DNA of 64,000 bases, from contig JANTQA010000048.1 of the NCBI GenBank assembly GCA_027625915.1, forward strand, positions 558,001 to 622,000. The letters are read 5' to 3'. This document shows, piece by piece, positions 39,380 to 49,800 of the stretch (position 1 is the stretch's first letter; the number at the start of each line of letters is the position of its first letter). The notes below the pieces were generated by a model. The model was not told the origin of the DNA and did not search any database. It worked only from the letters and a program-made list of their open reading frames with translations. Source of the DNA: Anaeramoeba flamelloides (Eukaryota; Metamonada; Anaeramoebidae). The position numbers and the translations under genes were made by a program.

Positions 39380-39565
39380 TATATTTATAAAGAAAAAATC
39401 AAAAGAAAAAAAACAGAAAAAATCAAAAAACAAAAAAAAATGAATCAATTTGAAAAAATGATTCTGATTTAAAAATTGAGATTCTATTTTGAGAAGAATG
39501 ATGATTAAATTCAAAGAATATGATCTTTTTCTTTGATAAAAGTGGTACTTGAGCCAAAGGGGGGT
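39380..39565. mobile_element. diverged remnant related to element A
   Basis: TGATTTAAAAATTGAGATT, GATGATTAAATTCAAAGAAT and GAGCCAAAGG follow the order of the outer third of element A. It is heavily diverged and lacks the second end. Confidence 0.35.
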
Positions 39566-39904
39566 TTGATTGTCAATCGTCGATAAATAATATAAGCTAA
39601 ATTTCAAAAATAGATACACATTTTTCATCATAAAAAAATTTGTTTAATTCTTTTTTTTTTTTTTGAATAACAATGTATTTTACTAAAGTTTTTAGAGATA
39701 ATAGCCAATATAGATTAATAAATATAACTATATAATAATCATTTTATTTTTTGAAAGACAAATGAAAAAAGAAAATAATGATAATAATAAAATTTGCCCC
39801 TAATTTTGAAATTAGGCTTATATATTTATATATATATATATATATATACTTGGGGTTATTAAAGGAAATTCTAAATAAAGATTTGCTATTTTTGAGGTGT
39901 CACA

Positions 39905-40075
39905 GAGTGTCTAGGTTTTTTTTAATTTGACAAATAAACTGGAAATATCTTAACTTTTCTTTTAATTTCTTGAATTAAAGCAAACCTAAAGGTGGTTTTT
40001 CGGGATTGAGAAGAATTCAGTAAAATCATCGATTTTTCAGGATTCTTTTGAATTCTAGAAAACCTAATGCTAATA
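39905..40075. repeat. element E, copy 3 (diverged)
   Basis: TAGGTTTTTTTTAATTTGAC, then AGAATTCAGTAAAATCATCG pairing with GGATTCTTTTGAATTCTAG, ending AAAACCTAATG. Same double-hairpin plan with weaker pairing. Confidence 0.45.
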
Positions 40076-40604
40076 AGTGGAATTGGTAAGACTTTTACTG
40101 ATTAATAATAATTATAATAATAAATACTATTTTTTTGTTCCAAATAAAAAAAATGTCTTTTTTAATAGAAATGTGGATTTTGTTATTTTCCTCGCACTCA
40201 AAAATAATTTCTCATTCTTTTATCTAATTAAAAATTGTTTGAAAATGGACAACTCTAATCCTTAACAATTTTGTATATGCTCCTATTTCTACTTTGGGAT
40301 AAAAAATTAAAACCCTCTTATCTTCGCCCTTATATCGAACCAAATTATTAAAAAATTCTGAACAATTTGAGGTGTATTTAAAATTTTGAAAAATGGGCAA
40401 CTTTTATCAGAAAGTGTATTTTTTCAGATTCTCTTTTCTATTTTTTGTTTTCTTCGAAATTCAAAATATTTTATTGATTTTTTCCTTCTTAGATCTCGTC
40501 TAATAAAAACTTGTGAGCTTTACCTACCTGAAAACCTAATAAAATACAATCAACATTAAATTTGAATATCAAAAGTAGTCCCAAAGCTCACTTTCAGGAC
40601 TACG

Positions 40605-41115
40605 TTCCCACACTTGAGGGGGTTGAGTAATTGTCTTATTTCACTTTGGCTTCTCAAAAAAATTTTTCACATGGAAGAAATTGGACAAAAAAAAACATTT
40701 TTTGTCATCTTTACCTTTTCAGAATACTTTTTTTCTTTGTTATTCAATGAAAAGGAAAATTGAAAATAACAAAAAAATGAAATTGCTAAAAATTGCTTTT
40801 GGGGATTTCCAAGTGCATTTCAAATTTGAGAACATTTCAAACTTGTAAAAGCAAATTTAAAAAATAAGTAGAACAGCTCTCGAAAATAGTGTGAGTTCCG
40901 AAAGTTGAAACGGACATTCTAAAATTATTAAAATCAAAATTTAGCATGATCTAACAAGGTAAAAATTGCTGAAAATTGTGAAATTGTGAAAATTTCACAT
41001 TTTTTCTAAAAGAAATTCTACTTGGAAAAATATTTCTTGGATTGGATAACTTATTCAAGGGTGATTTTATACATTATTTCACTGTTTTCACCTAAAAACG
41101 TAGTCCTTAAACAGG
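40605..41115. repeat. dispersed repeat H, copy 2
   Basis: Ordered similarity to 12415-12930 (GAAGAAATTGGACAAAAAAA, ACATTTCAAACTTGTAAAAG, TTCAAGGGTGATTTT). Function unknown. Confidence 0.45.
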
Positions 41116-41706
41116 TATTTTGAATTCCTTTTTGGTCAATTCCAAACAAATCTCTGGCTTTTTGTTTACACCATCTTCAAAATTACAGACTCCCCACCAA
41201 CTTTCTTGAAAAAGACAAAAAAAGATAAAAAAAAATGTAATTTTTATTTAATCATCAATTAAATTGAGGAGGTTTTTTCTCAAATTATGAAAAAACTTTC
41301 AATTTTTTTGGTTTTTTTTTACAAAATGAAAAAAGAAATTTTCGTTCAAAATGTAAAGATATAATAATTAAAATTTTAAAAAGAAACCAAAATATAAACT
41401 CTAGTTTTTTGGGAACAAGAAAAAGAAAAAAGAAGAAGAAAAAGGGAAAGGAAAAGAAACAGAAACAGAAAAAGAAAAAACAAAAACAAAGTTAAATCTA
41501 AAACAATCTAATTTTTTGTGCAAATAAAAAAGGGGTGTTTAAAAAAAAAAGAAAAAAGATCAAAAAAAAATAAAATAAAAAAAAAAAAGACATAAAGACA
41601 AAATAAACATTAGAATAAAAATAAAAGTTTTACCAAATAAAGAAAAAGAAAAAGAAAAAGAAGAAAAATGGAAAAAAAATTTTGTGGAGAATTGTTTTTC
41701 TGCTTG

Positions 41707-42600
41707 TTAAAAATATTGTTGATGGTAGATGGGGCATAAATCGAAATCTGAACAAATAGGAAGAAAGGAGTTGCATTTGTCAAAGTAGGTTTCGTTACCA
41801 AAAGTGAGGTGAAACAAGTTGCGATCCAAGATATCGGGTTCGATAATTGGCACGTTTTGCTTGTGTAAAACAGTTTGGTCGCCATAATGCATTTTCGTTT
41901 CCTTGTTTTGTTGTTGTGTGCTTCGTGAAAGGTGGTGGCTCGTTGAAATTCGTTTTTGTTTATTTGATTGGATGGCTCGCAAAGTTCCAAGTGCTTTTGT
42001 TTGGCAATTATAGTTTCTTTTTCTGAGAACGAGATCTGTAAAGATTGGATTAACTTTAATTTTCATTTTTCGTGTTTTTTGTTTCCGCTTTGTGTTAACC
42101 TTGATTTTTTTGGTAATCTTTTTCGTTGGTAAAGTAGTGGTGCTGGAGCTTTGGGAATTTGGATTGGATGTGGTGTTTTTGTTTTCAATCTTTGGTGTGT
42201 TGTTTGGACTCGTTTTCGTTTTTTGATTTTTCAGGAAAGGCCCAAAAACCATCCAATCGCGGGAATACTCGCGCGAGTTTGTCAGGTTATAAGATCGTGT
42301 GAAAAAAGAGGTGATCCCCCTCTCGAGAGTTTTGCGTTTGCGATCCGTAAGAAAAGAAAGAAAATCTAAACAGCTTCTTTTGATACGGATCTTCTTTGGG
42401 CCATGTGTTTTGTCGGCTTGATCAAGAAAGCTTTGCTTTAAGTACTCTCGCGATAGGCCTTCGATCTCATCAGATCTTAACTTGAGCAATTTTATTAAAC
42501 GTTCGCGGTATCCTCGGTATTTGGTGAATTCGTTTTTAAGTTTTGTCAACTCTGTTTGGTCCATATGTTCAGAAATAAATTGTGTTTGTAACATCATCAA
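41707..42600 (-). CDS. basic orphan protein (297 residues)
   Basis: A single open frame starting MMMLQTQF and ending IYHQQYF, followed by a TAA stop. The composition is balanced, unlike spurious ORFs nearby. Residues about 15-55 are predicted helical and charged (KLKNEFTKYRGYRERLIKLL). A middle region is rich in Ser/Thr/Asn, followed by Lys/Arg clusters (KKITKKIKVNTKRKQKTRK) that could act as a nuclear signal. The C-terminal 45 residues (DRNLFHLTFGNETYFDKCNS) form a compact aromatic/Cys-containing segment that looks like a conserved motif. I do not recognise the family. The strong basic charge suggests a nuclear or nucleic-acid-associated role (inference). It is divergent to the Myb gene, with a 4.2-kb spacer. 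The 126-codon ORF at 41610-41990 is a shadow frame. Confidence 0.65.
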   Translation of the reverse strand: MMMLQTQFISEHMDQTELTKLKNEFTKYRGYRERLIKLLKLRSDEIEGLSREYLKQSFLDQADKTHGPKKIRIKRSCLDFLSFLTDRKRKTLERGITSFFTRSYNLTNSREYSRDWMVFGPFLKNQKTKTSPNNTPKIENKNTTSNPNSQSSSTTTLPTKKITKKIKVNTKRKQKTRKMKIKVNPIFTDLVLRKRNYNCQTKALGTLRAIQSNKQKRISTSHHLSRSTQQQNKETKMHYGDQTVLHKQNVPIIEPDILDRNLFHLTFGNETYFDKCNSFLPICSDFDLCPIYHQQYF

Positions 42601-43254
42601 AAAAAAAAATAAATTTAAAAAAAAAAAAAAAAAATCTTAAAACTAAAAAACAAATAAAAAAAAAGAAACCAAAAAAAAAATAAAAGTTTAAAGCCGAACA
42701 ACTTTCATGAAATAAACCTTTTAACTTGTGAAAATCTTTACAAACGTTTTTTGGAGGTTGAGGTTTTCTAAAATAAAAAAAAACTATTAATGTGTAGACA
42801 AAGCTGAAAGAAAAAAGGGTTGTAAATTAAGAGCAACACTTTGTCTTTGTTGTATTTGCAACACGTCAGTTATTTTACTTATTTTTTTCCTAATTATTTA
42901 ACAACTCATAAATTTCTTTTTTAAGAACAACCCCAATGAGTAAAGAACTGGCGGTGAAAGCTTGGAGAGAATGGCAAAAAACCAAAACAATTTAATTTTT
43001 TAAATTTGGAATTTATTGAGAAAAATAGAAAAGTTCCTAATTATTTAAAATCGGAAAAAAGGGAAGTGAAACAAGATTTCAAATGTTGAAGGTTTTAACT
43101 TTTTTTTTTTTCAACATTTCTTAATAAAGTTAAATGAAAATTTTGTTTAATTTATTGACAAAAAATAGTAATACCAATTAAAATCCCATTAACAAGGATT
43201 AACAACCTTATCTCTCAAAAGCAAAAAGGAAAAAAGTGGTCATTTTTCTAATAA

Positions 43255-43560
43255 GAGACAAAGAATCACCCTTAATTTCCAATTTGAATAGTTGTTTCTA
43301 ACAATTTTGAAAACAACAGTGTCTGAGTTTCAAAGTGCAGATCTTTCAGATTTTTTGAGATCGCCAAGATTTTTTTTTATTTTTTGCTTTCTCAATTGAG
43401 CTCTAGTGTATTCTCAAGAATGTTACAAAATCATGACTTTGTAAAATTTGTTTGGTTGCAAATCAACGATCAATTGGGTTAAGTTGGACTAAATTGATTT
43501 GGTATGATAAGAAAACAATTGGTTTTAAATTGAAGAAATTATAGTTTTTAAGATTTTTAA
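43255..43560. repeat. dispersed repeat K, copy 2
   Basis: Ordered similarity to about 34060-34420 (ATTTTGAAAACAACAGTGTC, TTTTTTGAGATCGCCAAGAT, AATGTTACAAAATCATGACT). Confidence 0.45.
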
Positions 43561-43569
43561 AAAAAGAAG

Positions 43570-44190
43570 CAAAGATTAATTTTTTTTTTTGTTAATTAAA
43601 TTTTTGAAATTCAAAATCCTTTTTCAACTCTTTTTTATTTGTTTTGATATTTTTAGAATTGATATCTAACGAGCCTCTTAAGTAGAATTTTTTACCAACA
43701 AGATCCTTTTGAAACGTTTTTTTTTTTATTAATTGAATTTTTTGAAAATGAGATCCTATGTAAACTTTTTTTTTTGTGAATTGCATTTTTTACTTCTGAG
43801 ATCCGTTTGTACTTTTTTTTGTTAATTTTGAATTTTATCAAATTTAGAAGAATTTTAAACTTTTTTTTTGTTGATTTATTTTTACGAATTAAGAATCAAT
43901 TTAATTTTTTTTTGTTCATTTGAATATCTTTTGCAAATGAGATCATAAGAATTTTTTTTTTTGTTGAATTTTTTAAGAAATTGAGATTGAAAAAACTTTT
44001 TTTTTATTAATTGTTTTTTTTTGTCATTGAGATTTTGAATCTTTTGTGTTGTGAATTATTTGAATTTTTGTTTTTCAGATCCTTATAATAATATATTTTT
44101 GTTGTTTGAAATTTTTTATTGGGATCTTGTTGATTTTTTTTTTGTTCGATGAATTTTTTTTTTTTTTTTTTTTTTTTTGTTATTTGAATT
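43570..44190. repeat. degenerate T-rich tandem array (about 45-65 bp period)
   Basis: About ten diverged units, each with a run of 8 or more T, then GTTNATTTGAATTTTT-like sequence, then GAGATC or a variant (e.g. AATGAGATCC, CTGAGATCCG, ATGAGATCAT). Strand asymmetry is extreme (T on the plus strand). It begins where repeat K ends. Confidence 0.55.
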
Positions 44191-46848
44191 GATTTCTTTC
44201 AAAAGAAGTTTAATTTCACAAGATCATTTTTTATTCAAACACCACTCCATGGATATGATGTACGTACAAAGTAATTAGTGGGCCTTGGGGTGCATGGGTT
44301 AGTAAATTCCTTCAATCTTACATGTTGGTTAGTCAAAATCGATTAAATCATTGCTTAGTTTTTGTTTTTATCTCAACCAAAAGAAGTGCACTACAACTTC
44401 TCAAAATTTTTTGGGGGTAAACCACCCCCTGGGTATGTAGGGAATTTACGGTTGGTGACCCAATCTTTCATTTTCAAAGAACAGTATTTTTTGGATCATC
44501 AACAAAAGGTTGTTGTTTTGATGAGGTTATTTTTTAAACAAGGTGGATTTATTTTAAAATATTTAAGGTTAGGGGACTGTTTGTTTAACTAGACAACACT
44601 GTGAATTGGGGAGGAAAGGAAACTGAAAAATTCTTAAATTTCCACTTTTTTTCTGTCACAAATAATAACTGTTTATTTTTCGATCAAATTTACAAATATT
44701 TCACCGAAATGAATCGAAAAAAGCCTTAATACCTTTATATAATTTATTAGAAGTTATTTTCCCTTCGGGTTTAATTCAAATTTCTTTTTGGACTTGGAGA
44801 TTTAGATTTTACTGAGGTATTTCCATTTTAAAATCTCGTTTACTTGTTTTTCAAAAATTTTAAAATCTCAATTTTATGTAGAATTTTCATTCAACCAATT
44901 TATACTAAAAAAAAGAACCAAAAAAAAAATATAAGTAGAGGGCTCAAATATCAATGCACTACATTCGGAATTTCGGCATATTGACAAAAAGAAAAAAGGA
45001 AAAAGAAGTGAAATATTTTGACCATATAAAATGCAAATACCTGTATCATAATTTAATTTTAGCTGTATAAAAAATAATAATCTCACAAATCTTTTCACCC
45101 TTTAAAATGTTGGAAAATGTTTGGAAGGTTTAAACATGTCCGAAAGCTTATGAGAACTTTTGAGACTCAAAACTTTGTTCAAATACACAGATTGATATGT
45201 AAGTTTAGATTTCTTTCAAAAAGGGTCTGTAAAGCAAAGTCAGGATTTCTTTCAAGTCTTTTTCCTCAAAAGACAAACAACAAAATTTCAACAATAGTCC
45301 ATCTAAATAAAGCGCCATTGGATAAAAAAGCGACAGTAAACTTTTGCAACACATTTATTTTTTTGAAAAAACAAACAGATTAAAGGTACCTTTTTTTGGG
45401 GATGCTCTCAATAATTTTTATTCTGGTTTTTGTTGTGTTGCTAAAAAATGGAAATCTTTTTTACGATCAAATATGAGACAGTTGGTAACTTTGTTGGAAC
45501 TCTTAAATTGTTTCTTCAAAAGACAAAAGAAAATTTTTTTAATATCAAACAAAACACTTGCCAACTCAAAAAAAAAAGAACTTGAACAAAGGAGAACTAA
45601 AAGAACGATTAATCGAATTTGGTTTAAAGTTGACACCAAAAACAAGATACAAACAAGAGTAAAAAATGAGAAAAGTGGTTAGAATAAAGCTACTATTTTT
45701 TTCTACTTTCAAAAGGATATGTAAGAATTTTTCCACATGCTTTCAAAACAAACGAAAGTATAGTGCCGAGTTTGAACAAACTTGTGATTCTTTCTCTTTC
45801 CTAGAAAATAAATCTTAAATATTTTTAATGTTAGGACGCCAATCAAAAATAAAAAAAAAAAAAAATCTTATCTGGAAAGACAATCAGGTTTTTAAAGAGG
45901 TTGTTAAAAGGGTAGTAGATCATTGCGATTTTAAATAATAAATTTCTTTAAAAAATACTTTCTTTTAAAAAAAAGTTTCTTCATAGCATTTAGGAAACCC
46001 AAGGGTCCTCTTATTTCTTTGAGTAATTTTAAATTTTCGTTTTTAGCAAGATAAAAGAGAAAAAAACCAAAGTTACTTTTCAGGAACTAAAAAAATTGAA
46101 AAAAACAGCGACAAATAATAACGCTTTTTTTTTTGATAATTTTGAAAAACCTTCTAAAAAAAAATAAACCTCAAGACTTTGTGGAAAAACGAACGACGAA
46201 TTTTGAAGAAACAAGAACTTTGGGAAAGAGAATCAATGTTTGGTTATTAAAACAGATTTTTTCAAAAACAAAAAAGAAAAAAAAACCTCTCCAAGTTAAA
46301 GTGCTTTTCAGAAACCATTCTTTTCTTACTTGGGAGAAATCGAAAGGGCAGCGTAGTTGGGCGAAGTAAATTCTTCCAACACCCAACTTAAGTAACTAAT
46401 CTTGGAAATATTCAACAAAAAAAAAAAAAAACAAAAAATTTAAAGAATTAATCAAAGAAAACAATTTTACAATGCCCACCCCATATATTCGTCACTTCTG
46501 TCTTCAAATATCTAACGAATAAAAGTTTTTTAAAAATATAAATAAAAAAAAAAAAAAAAATCAATGATCTAATTGGAATTCTTTGCAAAATATCAACTTT
46601 GAAAAGTCTTATAATACATCTGCTCTACCCGGCCCTGTTTGGTAGGGAATCAGTTTTGGGTTCTAACTGTTCGAAAATAGAATCATTTATTTATTTTTTT
46701 GTTCAAAAGTACAATCCAATGTCGTCTGTGTAAGTCTTTCTTTGAAACCCCATTCTACCGTTTAAATAAACGCAGAATAAGCTTTCCAAACTTAAACAAA
46801 AAGAAACCCACGCGTTTTCTTTTTTCTTTAAATTACATTTTTTTTTTG

Positions 46849-49800
46849 ATGAAAAGAAATCCAATCAAGAAAGATTATTCTCCTTTTTTTAAGCCTTTTT
46901 TTGGTTTAGATTCAAACAACTCTTGGATTTTTCTTTTACTCATACTTATTTATTCTTCTTTCTTTTAAAAAAAAAAGAAAATATTTTTTTATTTTATTCT
47001 TTCTTCGATGTTTAATTTTGCTTCATTTTTTTTTATTTTTTATTTATTTATCAATTCTTTTTCAAAATTTAAACAGAGATCTCGACAAAAAGATTCAACA
47101 ACTAAATAAAGAAGTCATCGAAGAACCCGTTACAGCGCCAGTGAAACATACCAAAACTTCAATTTGGAAAAAAGAAGATGTAATTTTCTTTAATTTTTTT
47201 TTTATAGTTTACTTTTTCAGATTTCATTTTTTTGTTTTTTTGGGAACTCTTTCATCCCGAAAAATCAATCTCTTTATAGTTTCTGTCTTGATATTTTCCA
47301 TTTTTTTTTTTAAAATTTGTCTTTTTTTTTGCATAACCTTTTTTTGATCAAATTTTTATTCTTAGATTTTGGTCAGGTTTTGATGCAAAGACAATTTTTT
47401 TATTTATTTTGTTTTCATTTGTGCATTCTTAGACAAACTCGAAAAGAGACATTTCAATAATTTTGCATTTTTTTGAAACAAAACCAGCTTTCATACAACC
47501 AGACTACAACCTTGATTTAAATTTGGAAAAGAATAAAATTTCACGATCACTTTTTCTTTTTCATCAAATTTTTGGTCTGTAAAGTTTTTTCATTCTCAGA
47601 AATTATACACGATTCTAAAAATTTTGTAGAAATGAGGTAAGGATGATCTTTACTGAAAATGCAACTTTGGGAGTGGAATTATTTTTTCGGTGTGTCTCTT
47701 AATAAAAAATGAGATAAAAAATTGCTTCCTTTCCCTTTAAAATATCCGTTTTGAATTTAATTTGTGAAAATGACAAAGTTTTCCAGACTAAAAATTGTGT
47801 AAAATACCTAAAGAGAGACAACAGAGTTGGTCGATTTTTATGTTTGAGTTTTTGGAATAATTGGGAAAGGTTTGTAAAATTTTTCAAAATCTGAAAAAAT
47901 GAAAATTTTCCAACCATTTTTTTGTTTTTTTTTTGATTTGCATTTTCTGGGACTACCAACCACGTGGAAATTCCAGCGATAATAATTGAGGTTTCAAAAA
48001 TTGTTAGACTTATTGATGAAAATGAAATCACCATTTCTGTAAAAAAAGTGTCAAATGGAAATAAAATTGTCTAATTGATTTTAATTTTAAAAGAGTCAGA
48101 AAATGTTCTAAAATTCAAATATTATTTTTTGTTATTTTTTTTTCATTTAAAAACAAAAATAAAATCCCCAAATATTCAGATTGGTTGATTATCAGAATCA
48201 AAAAAGAATCCAAAACATCAAATAAAACTAAAAATTTAAGCATTTTTACAATTATATTACAAAATACGAATTCTAATTCCAAACATTAGTAAAAGTGACT
48301 TGCTTGGATTTTTTATTGCTATTGATTTTCCCATTCAATGGAAATTTGTGTTAAGAGCTTAACAATAAGCATTGTTTGAGTATGATTAATTCCAGTTTCA
48401 GATTTTTAATGATCAGCGAAAAATAAGTAAAAAAATAATTGAAAATGAGAATTTTTACGACTCTTTTAAAATTAAAATCGGTTAGAATTTTTTTTCCATT
48501 TGACTCTTTTTTTTTCAGAATGGCGATATTTATGAAACTATTTTTTTCAACTCAAAAAATTACAGATTTTTTTTTTTATCTTACTGATAAATTCCAATAA
48601 AAAATGTTTAAAATTTGTCTCCAAATTCCAAAAAGGAAAAATCGTATGAGTTCTGCAATTTTCATTTCTAATTGATTTTATCAAAGTTTAGACTTTTTTA
48701 AGTAAAAAATGAGCAAAAATATTTGGGGATTTGAAATCAAAAATTTCATTTATTCTTTGGAAAACGACAGTATCAGAAATCTAAATAATCAGGCACCGAT
48801 CAATACATTTTTGTACATTTATTGAATTTTTAATTCCTGTTTTTGAAAAAAATCCAAAACTTCAATTTTGTCAATTTTTTTGCAACTTATTTTTTTGTTT
48901 CTTGATGATTTGGAGACTATATGATTTTTTAATGTTTTCACAAATATTTAATAATTTCAGTTAGAACAAGGTGAAAAACCACAACGTTGTGAAAAGAGAA
49001 TTTCTTAATTAATTGATTGGATTATTATTAAAATTCCCTTCTTGATTATTATTCATTCTGAAAAACATTGAAAAAAAAAACAAAAAATGTATAGCCCCAA
49101 TAAACAGAATTTTATAATGCTCAACTTACCAAAAAAAAAAAAAAAAAAAAAAAAACATTTTTATTAAATATTTACAACTTGATTTAATTCAAAATTTTAC
49201 CCACCTTTGGATTCTCAAGATTTTATTACTAATTGTAATCCAAAAAAAATATCAAAATTCAATTTTTACAAACTTAATTATTGATCAACAAATGAATAAC
49301 AATTTTTACATTTTTGGAAAAAACAAATTTCCAAACTTTAAAATAATTCAAAGATTAGATAGTTAAAATTAGTTGTTGAACAATAATTTCATAATTTAAT
49401 TCTTTTTCATTTAACCCCATCACCCATTTTAATTGATTCCAATAAATATGACAATATAATTCATTTTTTCAAATCTCCATTTTTCAATTTTCATTTTGTA
49501 TAGGACAAAATACTGGCTAAAGCAGTAAAACTACACAATGGACAAGATTGGGACTTAATATCAACTTTTTTTTCTGATAAAAATGCGACACAATGCTTAC
49601 ACCGTTGGAAAAAAGTAATTCTTTTCATACACCCCACACACCAACACAAGCACATACCAGCACAAACACACAAGCACGCAAACACACATACTGATCCCTT
49701 TTTATTTATTTTCATTTTCTTCAACTTTCTAACTTCTTTAAAAAATTAAACTAATTAAATAAATTGTTTCCCTTTACATTAGGTACTTGATCCTAAATTA

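Larger units (their letters stand above)
37820..41706. other. intergenic region between the scaffold and orphan genes (convergent 3' ends)
   Basis: It contains element F (38854-39379), a diverged A remnant (about 39380-39565), an AT microsatellite (39827-39848), E copy 3 (about 39905-40075) and H copy 2 (about 40605-41115). The 62- and 85-codon ORFs here overlap repeats and are not supported. Confidence 0.6.
42601..46848. other. divergent spacer between the orphan and Myb genes
   Basis: It holds repeat K copy 2 (about 43255-43560), a degenerate T-rich tandem array (about 43570-44190), and 2.6 kb of less repetitive sequence with several overlapping 70-110-codon ORFs (45117-45682, 46133-46369) that have no recognisable domain and conflicting strands. 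Promoters of both genes must lie here. No TATA-like element can be singled out in such AT-rich DNA. Confidence 0.55.

Noticed and set aside
42942-43000. Short ORF MSKELAVKAWREWQKTKTI as a Myb first exon
   Set aside because: No GT donor in a suitable phase and 4 kb from the next exon; the start at 46849 gives a phase-matched join instead.
45117-46369. Cluster of ORFs of 70-112 codons in the divergent spacer
   Set aside because: They overlap on both strands, are rich in Lys/Phe/Leu, show no domain, and are best seen as chance ORFs. A lineage-specific gene or 5' UTR exon cannot be excluded.
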